Shown: positions 39,534 to 49,066 of the stretch, piece after piece
How positions within the stretch are numbered: the stretch's first letter is position 1
Layout of the letters: each line of letters opens with the position of its first letter
Source of the DNA: Porticoccaceae bacterium
GTDB taxonomy: Bacteria > Pseudomonadota > Gammaproteobacteria > Pseudomonadales > Porticoccaceae
Reading direction: 5' to 3'
Length of the DNA stretch: 50,437 nucleotides
NCBI GenBank assembly: GCA_023229065.1
Contig: JALNZZ010000002.1
Coordinates: 1 to 50,437 of the forward strand
Notes under the pieces: model-generated
The model's input: only the letters and a program-made list of their open reading frames with translations
Told to the model about the DNA's origin: nothing
Databases searched by the model: none
Translations under genes and position numbers: made by a program

Positions 39534-40271
39534 ATGACGAATATGGCCTGCAACATCAACCGGGTGCGCCAGCGGCTGGCCGACGCAGCCCGTGCCGCTG
39601 ACCGCAGTCCCGCTGCTATTACCCTGGTAGCAGTGAGCAAGACCCGCTCCGCCGCCTGTATTCGCGAAGCGTTTGCCGCTGGCCTCCACGATTACGGGGA
39701 GAACTACCTGCAGGAAGCTCTGGAAAAAATAGCTGAGCTCGCAGACCTGGATATCCGCTGGCACTTCATCGGCCCCATCCAGTCCAACAAAACCCGCGCC
39801 ATCGCTGAACATTTCCACTGGGTTCACACCATCGACCGCCTCAAAGTCGCTGAGCGCCTCAGTGCTCAGCGCCCTGCGCATCTCGGACCCATCGACGTCT
39901 GCATCCAGGTCAATATCGATGCCGAGGACAGCAAGTCCGGCGTCAGCCCCGCTGCCCTGCCCGCCCTGGCAGAAGCGGTGGTCGCTCTGCCCAACCTGCG
40001 TTTCAGAGGGCTAATGACCATTCCGGCACCAGCTGCCAATAGCGAGACACAACGTACATCCTTCTTTTATCTGGCCCAACTGCTTGCTAATCTTCGTACC
40101 CTGTCGCCGGCCCTGGCCTCACTCGACACCCTGTCCATGGGCATGTCCGACGACCTCGAAGCGGCAGTGCTGGAAGGGGCCACGTTGGTCCGTGTCGGCA
40201 CCGCCCTGTTCGGCGCGCGCCCCAAGCCAGGCGATAACCCTCATAACACAAATGCGGAGAACCCTTCTTGA
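39534..40271 (+). CDS. yggS: YggS/PLPBP pyridoxal-phosphate homeostasis protein
   Basis: 245 residues. PLP-binding alanine-racemase-like barrel without racemase activity, which buffers PLP and affects amino-acid metabolism. LVAVSKTRSA holds the PLP lysine; YGENYLQEA, WHFIGPIQSNKTR and GMSDDLEAAV are signature segments. Start ATG 39534 or 39543; the ribosome-binding site is weak in both cases. Divergent from pilT and overlapping proC by 4 bp. Confidence 0.93.
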   Translation: MTNMACNINRVRQRLADAARAADRSPAAITLVAVSKTRSAACIREAFAAGLHDYGENYLQEALEKIAELADLDIRWHFIGPIQSNKTRAIAEHFHWVHTIDRLKVAERLSAQRPAHLGPIDVCIQVNIDAEDSKSGVSPAALPALAEAVVALPNLRFRGLMTIPAPAANSETQRTSFFYLAQLLANLRTLSPALASLDTLSMGMSDDLEAAVLEGATLVRVGTALFGARPKPGDNPHNTNAENPS

Positions 40272-41113
40272 CTACAGCAACTATCACTTTTATCGGCGGC
40301 GGCAATATGGCCCGCAGCCTGATCGGCGGGCTGGTGCAGAAAGGCTTTGCCCCTGCAGCCATTCGTGTCAGTGAACCGCTGGCAGAGGCGCGGGACGCCC
40401 TTGCCGCCGACTTTGGCATCACGGTATTCAGCGACAATGAAAGCGCCTGCAGCGGTGCAGACCTCGTGGTGTTGGCAGTAAAGCCCCAGGTGATGCAGAC
40501 GGTGGCCAGCGCGCTCGCACCGGCTCTCAGTCACCGCCCGGTGGTGGTATCCATCGCCGCAGGCATACCGGTGGCTGCCCTGCAACAATGGCTGGGAGCT
40601 GATACTCCCATTGTCCGCTGTATGCCCAACACCCCCGCTCTGGTACATCAAGGTGCCAGCGCCCTGCACGCCTCAGCACTGGTCAGCGCTGAACAAAAAA
40701 CCTTGGCACAGCAAGTCTTCAGCGCTGTAGGCCTGGTTGTATGGCTTGAATCAGAAACCGAAATCGATGCGGTGACCGCTTTATCCGGCAGTGGCCCCGC
40801 CTACTTCTTTTTGCTGATGGAAGCCATGCAAAGTGCTGGCGAAGCCCTTGGCCTGAGCGCTGCAACCGCACAGCAACTGACTCTGCAAACCGCCCTCGGC
40901 GCCGCCACCATGGCTGCCCACAGCGATGTGGACCCTGGCGAGCTGCGCCGGCGGGTAACATCGCCCGCAGGCACGACAGAAAAAGCCATCGACACCTTTA
41001 TGGCTGGCGATCTGCCTGCCCTGGTGGCCCAGGCCATGGCCGCTGCCCGCGACCGCGCTCAGGAAATGGCCGGCGAACTCAGTGCCACAGCGCCGCTGAA
41101 GGAAGGAGCCTGA
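40268..41113 (+). CDS. proC: Pyrroline-5-carboxylate reductase
   Basis: 281 residues. Last step of proline synthesis, NAD(P)H-dependent. N-terminal ITFIGGGNMARSLIGGL (Rossmann), middle RCMPNTPALVHQGA, and the C-terminal dimerisation/active-site segment LSGSGPAYFFLLMEAM with SPAGTTEKAI. The start is TTG at 40268, overlapping the yggS stop (TTGA) with GGAGAA upstream; the N-terminus would be too short from any ATG. Confidence 0.95.
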   Translation: MTTATITFIGGGNMARSLIGGLVQKGFAPAAIRVSEPLAEARDALAADFGITVFSDNESACSGADLVVLAVKPQVMQTVASALAPALSHRPVVVSIAAGIPVAALQQWLGADTPIVRCMPNTPALVHQGASALHASALVSAEQKTLAQQVFSAVGLVVWLESETEIDAVTALSGSGPAYFFLLMEAMQSAGEALGLSAATAQQLTLQTALGAATMAAHSDVDPGELRRRVTSPAGTTEKAIDTFMAGDLPALVAQAMAAARDRAQEMAGELSATAPLKEGA

Positions 41114-41115
41114 TC

Positions 41116-41703
41116 ATGAATGCCTTTGCCGAGGTGGGCACCTTTTTGGTTCAGTCCCTCGCCACCATTTATCTGGTGATCGTCCTGCTGCGTTTTTTGC
41201 TGCAATTGTGCCGGGCAGACTTTTACAACCCGGTGTCCCAGTTCGCCCACAAGGCCACCGCGCCGCTGCTCAATCCGTTGCGCAAGCTGTTTCCGTCCCA
41301 TCGCAATATCGACTTTGCCAGTGTCGCCCTGGCGCTGCTGATTCAGTGGCTGGCCATCCAGATTACCGCCTCACTCAATGGCAACGCCCTGCTCAACATT
41401 CTGTTCGTGCTGTGGTGGGGATTCCTCGGCATCCTGTCGATGCTGATCAATATTTATATCTACGGTTTACTGGCAGCCATCATTCTCAGCTGGGTGGCCC
41501 CCCACAACCCGCACCCGGCCATTGCCCTGTTATGGCAGTTGATGGAGCCGGTGATGGCACCCTTCCGCAAGATTGTACCCAACCTCGGTGGACTCGACCT
41601 GTCGCCCATCTTCGTGTTTTTGGTCCTCAACATGTGCCGCATTCTGCTGACTCACGCTGCCAACTACGCTCGCCTACCGGGCTGGGCAGTACCGGGTTTC
41701 TGA
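41116..41703 (+). CDS. yggT: YggT-family membrane protein
   Basis: 195 residues, an integral inner-membrane protein with two homologous halves, each with hydrophobic helices followed by NP(L/M)xxPFRKxxP-like loops (LLNPLRKLFPS at about 52 and VMAPFRKIVPN at about 155). Links to osmotic or ion homeostasis and to cell division have been reported for family members; no precise function. Starts 2 bp after proC. Confidence 0.9.
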   Translation: MNAFAEVGTFLVQSLATIYLVIVLLRFLLQLCRADFYNPVSQFAHKATAPLLNPLRKLFPSHRNIDFASVALALLIQWLAIQITASLNGNALLNILFVLWWGFLGILSMLINIYIYGLLAAIILSWVAPHNPHPAIALLWQLMEPVMAPFRKIVPNLGGLDLSPIFVFLVLNMCRILLTHAANYARLPGWAVPGF

Positions 41704-41710
41704 GCTGCTT

Positions 41711-41992
41711 ATGGTCTATGTGGAGCAGCGTGACGACGGGCTGGTGTTGCAGTGCCATATCCAGCCCGGTGCCTCTCGCGACGCTATCGCCGGGGTACAC
41801 GGGGATCGATTGAAGGTCCAGGTAGCGTCCCCTCCGGTGGATGGCAAAGCCAACGATCGTCTTGTCCGCTTCATAGCTAAGACACTGGGAGTAGCGAAGA
41901 GTCGGATCACAGTGGTTCGGGGACACAGCAGTCGGCAGAAAACACTGCATATCGCCGACCTCAAGGCCCTGCCGGACAGTTTTCCTCGCTGA
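41711..41992 (+). CDS. yggU: YggU-family protein (DUF167)
   Basis: 93 residues, the usual size. Core HIQPGASRDAIAGVHGDRLKVQV...PPVDGKAND and the C-terminal VRGHSSRQKTL match DUF167. Function unknown. Starts 7 bp after yggT in the same operon. Confidence 0.92.
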   Translation: MVYVEQRDDGLVLQCHIQPGASRDAIAGVHGDRLKVQVASPPVDGKANDRLVRFIAKTLGVAKSRITVVRGHSSRQKTLHIADLKALPDSFPR

Positions 41993-42111
41993 CAGGGGCA
42001 CTAAGCACCAGACGCCACAACAATGTCATCTACTCAGCTACAATGGTGCGCGCTGCTCTCCTGCCAGGGAAGCAGCCTCTTCAAACACCCGACTCCAGAA
42101 GGTTTCAGCGG

Positions 42112-43548
42112 ATGTTCAAGCGTACCAAAATCATTGCCACCCTCGGCCCCGCCAGCTCTGATCTCGCCACTATCGAGGCTCTGATCCAGGCCGGCGCCAA
42201 TGTCTTTCGCCTCAACTTCTCCCATGGCAGTAGCAACGAACAACGCCAGCGCTGCGAGCGGATCCGCGCCGCCTCTGCCAAGCTCGGCACCCAGGTAGCA
42301 ATTCTCGGTGACCTGCAGGGCCCCAAAATCCGCATTGCCGGTTTTGTTGAGGGTGCCGCCAAGCTGGTGCCCGGTGCCCAGTTTGTGCTCGACATCACTC
42401 TCGCTGCCGACGCTGGCGACGACACTCAAGTGGGTGTCACCTACCCGGCGCTGATCAACGACTGTAAACCCGGTCAAACCCTATTGCTGGACGACGGCCG
42501 TCTGGAACTGCTGATCGAATCGGTGGCCGACAGTCGCATCGTCACCCGCGTGCTCAACGGCGGCACTCTGTATCCTGGTAAAGGCATCAACTTGCTCGGC
42601 GGGGGCCTGTCGGCACCGGCCCTCACCGACAAGGACTTTAACGACATCCGCTTGGCAACAGAGCTGGAGGTGGACTTCCTCGCCGTCTCCTTCCCGCGCT
42701 CCGGCGATGATATCCGCACTGCCCGTCAGGCCGCTCAGGAGGCTGGCTGCAAGGCGCGTATCGTCGCTAAAGTAGAGCGCGCCGAGGCCGTGGCCAGCGA
42801 TGAAGCTCTCGATGACATCATCATCGCCTCTGATGGCGTGATGGTAGCGCGGGGTGATTTAGGAGTTGAGATCGGCGACGCCGAGCTGATCGGTATCCAG
42901 AAAAAAATGATCCAGCGCGCCCGCCAGCTCAACCGTTTTGTGATCACCGCCACTCAAATGATGGAAACCATGATCGACAACGCGCTGCCGACCCGGGCCG
43001 AGGTTTTCGATGTTGCCAATGCGGTGCTGGATGGTACAGATGCGGTGATGCTGTCCGCCGAGACGGCGACCGGCAAGCACCCGGTGAAAGTGGTCGAAGC
43101 CATGACCCGGATCATCCTCGGCGCCGAGAAACAGCCGTCGAGCCATCACACGGGTCGCCGTCTGGAAGGCGAGTTCCAGCGCACTGACGAAGCCATCGCC
43201 ATGGCGACCATGTATACCGCCAACCACCTCGGACCAGTGAAGGCCATCCTCTGTCTGACCGAGTCCGGCAGTACCACACTGTGGATGTCGCGTATCCGCT
43301 CGGGCATCCCTATCTACGGCATCTCCCGTCACCCGGTAGCATTGCGCGCCATGTGTCTGTACCGTGGCGTTATTCCGATGGCTGCCAACCTCAGCACCAC
43401 AACCACCAAAAGCCGGCTGGCGGACATCATCGATCGTCTCAAGGCCGATGGTCGACTCCACACTGGCGACCAAGTGTTGTGTACTTATGGCAATATGATG
43501 GGCAAGGCAGGAGCGACCAATACATTGAAGATTATCACGGTGGAGTGA
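42112..43548 (+). CDS. pyk: Pyruvate kinase
   Basis: 478 residues from the ATG at 42112. Converts phosphoenolpyruvate and ADP to pyruvate and ATP. N-terminal FKRTKIIATLGPAS and RLNFSHG, the catalytic Lys in IVAKVERAEA, the metal-binding segment VMVARGDLGVEIG, and TATQMMETMI. The C-terminal allosteric domain begins near TDEAIAMATMYTANHL. It sits between yggU and metX, where Pseudomonas has no pyk. A TACAAT box (42039-42044) upstream may be its -10, but I see no good -35. Confidence 0.95.
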   Translation: MFKRTKIIATLGPASSDLATIEALIQAGANVFRLNFSHGSSNEQRQRCERIRAASAKLGTQVAILGDLQGPKIRIAGFVEGAAKLVPGAQFVLDITLAADAGDDTQVGVTYPALINDCKPGQTLLLDDGRLELLIESVADSRIVTRVLNGGTLYPGKGINLLGGGLSAPALTDKDFNDIRLATELEVDFLAVSFPRSGDDIRTARQAAQEAGCKARIVAKVERAEAVASDEALDDIIIASDGVMVARGDLGVEIGDAELIGIQKKMIQRARQLNRFVITATQMMETMIDNALPTRAEVFDVANAVLDGTDAVMLSAETATGKHPVKVVEAMTRIILGAEKQPSSHHTGRRLEGEFQRTDEAIAMATMYTANHLGPVKAILCLTESGSTTLWMSRIRSGIPIYGISRHPVALRAMCLYRGVIPMAANLSTTTTKSRLADIIDRLKADGRLHTGDQVLCTYGNMMGKAGATNTLKIITVE

Positions 43549-43599
43549 ACCTCTGCCCCGACTTCAGCCCCCAATTTTTCCAGGTAGAATATCGCCCTT

Positions 43600-44772
43600 A
43601 TGACAACCCCTTTCCCCGCGAACTCCGTGGGCCTAGTCACCCCCCACACCATCCACTTCGAGGAGCCCCTCGAACTGGCCTGCGGGCGGGTATTGCCTCA
43701 CTATCAGCTGATGGTGGAAACCTACGGCGAGCTGAACCACGCTGCCACTAATGCCGTGCTGATCTGCCACGCCTTGTCGGGCCATCACCACGCAGCTGGC
43801 TACCACAGCCCGGAAGACCGCAAGCCGGGCTGGTGGGACAACTATATCGGGCCTGGCAAAGCGATTGATACCAACCGGTTTTTTGTGGTGGCCCTCAACA
43901 ATATCGGCGGCTGCCACGGCAGTACCGGGCCGCGCACCGAAAATCTGGCCACCGGCAAGCCCTGGGGGCGGGACTTCCCCCCGCTGCGGGCGCGGGACTG
44001 GGTGCACAGCCAGGCACGGCTGGCCGCCAAGCTCGGCATCAATCAATGGGCAGCGGTGGTCGGCGGCAGCCTGGGAGGCATGAACGCCATGCGCTGGGCA
44101 CTGGAATATCCTGACCGTGTGCGCCACTGTGTGGTGATCGCTTCGGCCATGAAGCTCAGCGCCCAAAACATCGCTTTCAATGAGCTCGCCCGCAGCGCCA
44201 TCAAGTCAGATCCCGACTTTCACGACGGCGACTACCTGAGCCACGACACCCTGCCCCGCCAGGGCCTTGCCCTGGCGCGCATGATCGGCCACGTCACCTA
44301 CCTGTCCGATGAGCTGATGGGTACCCGCTTTGGCCGCGAGCTGCGCCAGGGCACCTTCGAACGCGGTATGGAGCAACCCATCGAATTTCAGGTGGAGAGT
44401 TACCTGCGCCACCAAGGCGATGTCTTTTCCGAGGTATTCGATGCCAACACCTACCTGCTGATGACCAAGATCCTCGACTATTTCGACCTGGCTCGCGAGT
44501 ACGACGACGACCCGGTGACTGCATTTCGCCATGCGTTGAGCAAATTCCTGGTCATTTCTTTCACCTCGGACTGGCGCTTTTCGCCCGAGCGCTCGCGGGA
44601 GATCGTCGATGCCCTGATCGCCGCCAACCGCGACGTGGTGTACGCTAATATCGAGTCCAATCTGGGACACGATGCTTTTCTGTTGCCCAATGCCCGCTAC
44701 GAGGCGGTCTTCAAGAGCTACATGGATAATGTCGCCCGGGAGTCCGAGCAACTGTTGAGGAATGCTGGATGA
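43600..44772 (+). CDS. metX: Homoserine O-acyltransferase (MetX family)
   Basis: 390 residues, alpha/beta hydrolase fold. Activates homoserine for methionine synthesis. Nucleophile Ser157 in VVGGSLGGM, Asp in FTSDWRFSPERS and His in NLGHDAFLL complete the triad. Many gammaproteobacterial MetX enzymes linked to MetW use succinyl-CoA rather than acetyl-CoA (MetXS), so the acyl donor should not be assumed to be acetyl-CoA. Its stop overlaps the metW ribosome-binding site. Confidence 0.93.
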   Translation: MTTPFPANSVGLVTPHTIHFEEPLELACGRVLPHYQLMVETYGELNHAATNAVLICHALSGHHHAAGYHSPEDRKPGWWDNYIGPGKAIDTNRFFVVALNNIGGCHGSTGPRTENLATGKPWGRDFPPLRARDWVHSQARLAAKLGINQWAAVVGGSLGGMNAMRWALEYPDRVRHCVVIASAMKLSAQNIAFNELARSAIKSDPDFHDGDYLSHDTLPRQGLALARMIGHVTYLSDELMGTRFGRELRQGTFERGMEQPIEFQVESYLRHQGDVFSEVFDANTYLLMTKILDYFDLAREYDDDPVTAFRHALSKFLVISFTSDWRFSPERSREIVDALIAANRDVVYANIESNLGHDAFLLPNARYEAVFKSYMDNVARESEQLLRNAG

Positions 44773-44782
44773 GGAGTGCCTG

Positions 44783-45430
44783 ATGCTGCGCGTGGAACTG
44801 GAGATCCTCAAAGACTGGATTCGCCCCGCCAGCCGGGTGCTTGATCTCGGCTGTGGCGACGGTACCCTGCTGGAGGCGCTCACCGCCAGTCACAATATCG
44901 AAGGCTACGGCCTGGAAATTGACCCCGATCGCATCACTGCCTGTGTCCAGCGAGGCGTCAACGTGATCGAAACCGACATCAACCTGGGTCTCGGGCACTT
45001 TCAGGACGACAGTTTCGACACCGTCGTGATGACCAACTCGCTGCAGGCTTTGCTGCGCCCCGACCGCACCCTGGCGGAGATGCTGCGCGTCGGCAAGGAG
45101 TGTGTAGTGACCTTCCCAAACTTCGGTAATATCCAGGCTCGCGCCTACCTGGGGCTGCGCGGGCGTATGCCGGTTACCAAACAGCTTAGCTACCAGTGGT
45201 ACGACACACCCAATATCCACTTCTGCACCATCAGAGATTTCGAGGTACTGTGCCGCGATCTCAATATCCGTATTCTCGACCGCGCCACCGTTGCCTCCAA
45301 TCCTGTTAGCGAGCAACTGATGGGAATTTGGCCTAATCTCTTCGCACAGACGGCCATTTATCACTTGAGCAAGCCACCCACAGGACTGTCATCCAGTGAT
45401 AGCCAAAACTCGCCACCCACGACGCCGTAA
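44783..45430 (+). CDS. metW: Methionine biosynthesis protein MetW
   Basis: 215 residues from ATG 44783, which has GAGGAG 6 nt upstream; the ATG at 44762 overlaps metX and lacks one. SAM-methyltransferase fold with VLDLGCGDGTLL and the YDTPNIHFCTIRDFE hallmark of MetW. MetW partners MetX and is needed for its activity in several proteobacteria. Same operon as metX. Confidence 0.94.
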   Translation: MLRVELEILKDWIRPASRVLDLGCGDGTLLEALTASHNIEGYGLEIDPDRITACVQRGVNVIETDINLGLGHFQDDSFDTVVMTNSLQALLRPDRTLAEMLRVGKECVVTFPNFGNIQARAYLGLRGRMPVTKQLSYQWYDTPNIHFCTIRDFEVLCRDLNIRILDRATVASNPVSEQLMGIWPNLFAQTAIYHLSKPPTGLSSSDSQNSPPTTP

Positions 45431-45456
45431 CGCCTGCCGCCAATTGGAGAACCTTT

Positions 45457-45915
45457 ATGAACGCCATCTTTCCCCGCAGCCTCTGCCGCCCCGTCTGGCT
45501 CGGCTTTGCCCTGCTCTGGCTGGCCGGCGCAGCCCTCGCCAATGACAAACCCTTCGAGCAGTACGGCAACACCAAGATCTACTACAGTGTCTTTAACAGC
45601 AGCTTCATCAGGCCAGAAGTGGCTGCCGCCTACGGCATTACCCGGGGGCGGGACCGCGGCCTGATCAATATATCGGTGGTGGTGGATGATCTGCCAGCAG
45701 GCAGAACTGCCCAAGTCAGCGGTACGGCAACCAACCTGCTCGCCCAACAGCAGACCCTGGAGTTTGTGGAGATTCGCGAAGGGGAGTCGGTATATTATTT
45801 GGCACCGTTCCGCTTCGACAAGGAAGACCCCCTCACCTTCCGGGTCCAGGTAAAAACAGCCGACCAGCCAGTGCGCACTCTCAGCTTCAGCCGGAAACTC
45901 TACCATGACCAGTAA
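45457..45915 (+). CDS. DUF4426 exported protein
   Basis: 152 residues. N-terminal signal peptide (hydrophobic stretch VWLGFALLWLAGAALA, cleavage before Asn) and a beta-rich DUF4426 domain starting QYGNTKIYYSVFNSSFI. Periplasmic, function unknown. It occupies the same slot between metW and rdgB as in Pseudomonas. Overlaps rdgB by 11 bp. Confidence 0.88.
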   Translation: MNAIFPRSLCRPVWLGFALLWLAGAALANDKPFEQYGNTKIYYSVFNSSFIRPEVAAAYGITRGRDRGLINISVVVDDLPAGRTAQVSGTATNLLAQQQTLEFVEIREGESVYYLAPFRFDKEDPLTFRVQVKTADQPVRTLSFSRKLYHDQ

Positions 45916-46525
45916 CGACAAAGTTGTGAGTGTTTCCCAAGTGGTGCTGGCTAGCGGCAACGCCGGCAAGCTCAAGGAGTTTCAGTATCTGCTTGCCGAT
46001 CGCGGCATCGATGTGCTGGCGCAATCTGCTTTTGAGGTGCCCGACGCGGAAGAAACCGGACTCACCTTCGTCGAAAATGCCATTATCAAGGCGCGTCACG
46101 CGGCACGGGTCACTGGGCTCCCTGCCATCGCCGACGACTCAGGCCTCGAAGTGGACTTTCTCGACGGTGCCCCCGGTATCTACTCTGCGCGCTTCGCCGG
46201 TCCCAAGGCCAAGGACGCCGACAATAATGACCGCCTGCTAAAGCTGCTCAAAGGCGTCCCCGAAGAGCAACGCACCGCCCGCTACCAGTGCCTGTTGGTA
46301 TTTATGCGTCACGCCGCTGACCCCACCCCCCTGATTTGCCAGGGCAGCTGGGAGGGCGTGATCACCACCAAGCCGAAAGGCGATCAGGGCTTTGGTTACG
46401 ACCCGCTGTTCTATGTGCGGGAACAGGGCTGCACCGTAGCGGAACTGCCACGAGAAGTGAAAAATACTCTCAGCCACCGCGCTCGGGCCATGCGACAGCT
46501 GCTGGACAAGCTGGGCCAGCCTTGA
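45905..46525 (+). CDS. rdgB: dITP/XTP pyrophosphatase (RdgB/HAM1)
   Basis: 206 residues. Removes deaminated purine triphosphates. Signature segments ASGNAGKLKEF, ADDSGLEVDFLDGAPGIYSARF and GFGYDPLFYV, followed by SHRARAM. Its start lies within the DUF4426 gene and its stop overlaps the hemW TTG (TTGA), so translation is probably coupled along metW-DUF4426-rdgB-hemW. Confidence 0.95.
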   Translation: MTSNDKVVSVSQVVLASGNAGKLKEFQYLLADRGIDVLAQSAFEVPDAEETGLTFVENAIIKARHAARVTGLPAIADDSGLEVDFLDGAPGIYSARFAGPKAKDADNNDRLLKLLKGVPEEQRTARYQCLLVFMRHAADPTPLICQGSWEGVITTKPKGDQGFGYDPLFYVREQGCTVAELPREVKNTLSHRARAMRQLLDKLGQP

Positions 46526-47661
46526 CTCCAGCTCCGCCACCGCTGTCTCTGTATGTGCACATCCCCTGGTGTGTGCGCAAATGTCCTTATTGTGACTTTA
46601 ACTCTCACGAACCCAACGGAGAGATTCCAGAGCAGGCTTATCTAGCTGCACTGCTGGCAGATCTGGAAACCGAGCTCGAGCGGGTTCAGGGACGCCCCCT
46701 GGAGTCCATTTTTTTCGGCGGAGGCACACCCAGCCTGTTTTCACCTCGCGGTATCGGCACCATTCTCGATGCTGCCGAGCGCCGTATCGGCTTTGCCCCG
46801 GATATAGAGATTACCCTGGAGGCCAACCCTGGCACTGTCGAACAGGCGCGCTTCGCCGGCTTTCGCGCCGCTGGCGTCAACCGTCTCTCCATCGGCATTC
46901 AGAGTTTCAACAACAGCCAATTGCAGCGACTGGGGCGTATCCACGACCGCGCTGCGGCCATCGCCGCTGCCAAAGCCGCAACCAGTGCCGGGTTCGACAA
47001 TTTCAACCTCGACCTGATGCACGGTCTGCCCCAGCAGACACCAGCCCAAGCCCTCGCAGACCTGGCCCTTGCTCTGGATTTAGGCCCCACCCATTTGTCC
47101 TGGTATCAACTCACCATCGAGCCCAACACAGTATTTCACAAACGGCCACCCACACTGCCCGAGGAAGACGTGCTGGGAGACATCCAAGAGTCTGGTGAGC
47201 AGCTATTGCGGGAAGGGGGTTTTCGCCAGTACGAGGTTTCAGCCTGGACAACCCCAGAACGGGAGTCTCGTCACAATCTCAACTACTGGCGCTTTGGCGA
47301 TTATCTGGGCATCGGTGCAGGCGCCCACGGCAAAGTCTCCCAGCAAGGCACCGTGCTGCGTACCAGCAAGACCCGGGCACCGGCAGATTATCTGGAACGA
47401 CACGGCGACTGGCTGGCAGGGAGCCATATCGTAGAGGCCAGTGACCTGCCACTGGAGTTCATGATGAACGCCCTGCGTCTAGTGGACGGCGTTCCACCGG
47501 ACTACTATCCAGAACGCACTGGCCTCGACTTCACGGGGATCGCCGACCGCTGGCAGCAGCTGCAGAGCAGAGGTCTAGTACGAGATCCAAATGAGCGGCT
47601 AGCTACAACCCCTCTGGGGTTGCGCTATCTGAACACTGTGCTTGCCACTTTCAGCAACTGA
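46522..47661 (+). CDS. hemW: HemW (radical SAM haem-binding protein, CPO3-like)
   Basis: 379 residues from a TTG at 46522. Radical SAM cluster Cys17-x3-Cys21-x2-Cys24 in WCVRKCPYCDF, then FFGGGTPSLF, EANPGT and SIGIQSF, followed by the HemN_C region (NYWRFGDYLGIGAGAHG). HemW binds haem and is a proposed haem chaperone, often misannotated as coproporphyrinogen III oxidase. No ATG lies close to the domain start; the frame remains open upstream within rdgB, without homology. Confidence 0.92.
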   Translation: MTPAPPPLSLYVHIPWCVRKCPYCDFNSHEPNGEIPEQAYLAALLADLETELERVQGRPLESIFFGGGTPSLFSPRGIGTILDAAERRIGFAPDIEITLEANPGTVEQARFAGFRAAGVNRLSIGIQSFNNSQLQRLGRIHDRAAAIAAAKAATSAGFDNFNLDLMHGLPQQTPAQALADLALALDLGPTHLSWYQLTIEPNTVFHKRPPTLPEEDVLGDIQESGEQLLREGGFRQYEVSAWTTPERESRHNLNYWRFGDYLGIGAGAHGKVSQQGTVLRTSKTRAPADYLERHGDWLAGSHIVEASDLPLEFMMNALRLVDGVPPDYYPERTGLDFTGIADRWQQLQSRGLVRDPNERLATTPLGLRYLNTVLATFSN

Positions 47662-47746
47662 CCCTGCTTGTACAGTAAAGGGTTAGCACAAAGTCCACTA
47701 GCTCCTTGCGGACTTCATGCTGCAGGATTAGAACGCCGTCTGAGTG

Positions 47747-48997
47747 TTACAGAACCTTGTCACAAATTGCAAGAAACTGTGTTTCGGATAATAAGGTTCT
47801 CTGCAAGCGTCCCTGAAATTTTACCCTTGAAACAATTTCATCTATCTGGTCAGGTGACGCCGACCTATTGTTCTTATGCAGATAGAACTCAATCGTTGCC
47901 TTGCCACTGTTTTTGCCCAGCACCAGAGCCGAGGGAGGCTGCCCAACTACGCTTGGCACCATAGGCGAGACTGACATATCGAACCCTTTTTCTTCCATCT
48001 TGACGATCAAATCCGCGGCCACCCCGGTTTCAACGTCAAAGAGTCCTCTCCCCACAATCGGCTTGTTAGCTAAAACAGGCCTTCTTGATGTATTCTCAAC
48101 CAGCAGAGACACATCCATTAGTTTGCTTAAATCAACGCCAGTTTTTACTCCTGCCATTAACTCAAACATCGCCGCCAGTTCTTCCGTAGCTGCGTTTCCT
48201 GTCCGCTCACCAAGACCATTCATCGCTGAATGAACCACATCCGCTCCAGCCGCAACGGCCTCCAGCATGCCAGCATTGGCCAATCCAAATTCGTTATGGT
48301 TGTGGTACTCGATAGATACACCAGGAACCCACTCTCTCACCTTGTTAACCAAAAACCCAGCAGCTCCTGGCAAGGCTGTTCCAAAAGTATCAACCAGTAC
48401 AATAGCATCAGGCTCACATTGCGATGCTAGCGATAGATAGAAATCACGAAGATAGTCAAAATCATCAATCCGGGTCGTGTCCCACCCCATAAAAATCGCT
48501 TTAAAACCTTTCTCCTTAGCATATCTGACACTTTCAGCGCAGCGACTAACTACACCTTCCATATCAAGCCCGTAGCCTTGCTCATTGAGATAAGGGTTCA
48601 AACAATGCTCAACAATGACGGTACGAAGGCCACACTCTTCAGACAGATCAATATCCAATTTGTGCGCCCTGACCAGAGCAGTTATCTCAGAGTCTAGATT
48701 CGCCTCGACTATATGTTTTATGGCAGTACGACTTTCACTTGAGATAACCGGCATGCCTGCTTCTATTCTGGCGACTCCCAAGTCAGAGAGCGCTTGCGCA
48801 ATCTGTATCCGCTCATCGACACTAAAAGCAACACCAAAAGTTTGCTCACCATCGCGCAAGGTAACATCGTGAATACCAATCGTACGCCCTTCCAGGTTGC
48901 GGTTGACTTCACTGTAGAAGTTGATTGGACAGACCCAATGAGATCCATCCTTAAAATTATTTTGCTGCTTTAATCTCTCAATATCGTACACAATCAT
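47747..48997 (-). CDS. DRE-TIM metallolyase (homocitrate/isopropylmalate synthase-like)
   Basis: 416 residues. TIM-barrel condensing enzyme or lyase. DVTLRDGEQ at 44-52 is the active-site motif, His232/His234 in YHNHNEFG bind the metal, and NGLGERTGNAA (260-270) is the second synthase signature. These favour an acetyl-CoA condensing enzyme (NifV/homocitrate synthase or LeuA-like) over HMG-CoA lyase, but the LeuA regulatory domain is missing. A 30-residue N-terminal extension precedes the barrel. Base composition is lower in GC than the adjacent hemW. It is preceded by a TAGACC/GGTC palindrome. No nif genes are visible, so substrate is open. Confidence 0.8.
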   Translation of the reverse strand: MIVYDIERLKQQNNFKDGSHWVCPINFYSEVNRNLEGRTIGIHDVTLRDGEQTFGVAFSVDERIQIAQALSDLGVARIEAGMPVISSESRTAIKHIVEANLDSEITALVRAHKLDIDLSEECGLRTVIVEHCLNPYLNEQGYGLDMEGVVSRCAESVRYAKEKGFKAIFMGWDTTRIDDFDYLRDFYLSLASQCEPDAIVLVDTFGTALPGAAGFLVNKVREWVPGVSIEYHNHNEFGLANAGMLEAVAAGADVVHSAMNGLGERTGNAATEELAAMFELMAGVKTGVDLSKLMDVSLLVENTSRRPVLANKPIVGRGLFDVETGVAADLIVKMEEKGFDMSVSPMVPSVVGQPPSALVLGKNSGKATIEFYLHKNNRSASPDQIDEIVSRVKFQGRLQRTLLSETQFLAICDKVL

Positions 48998-49066
48998 TTA
49001 CCTCAAACTAGTAAGATTGCTCCAAGCAAGGGCAACCATCAGGACATATCTGCAGTATCCACAAAA

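Noticed and set aside
47665..47746. Terminator after hemW (AAGTCC/GGACTT pair)
   Set aside because: Short 6-bp arms with a 13-nt loop and no T-run; not strong enough to list.
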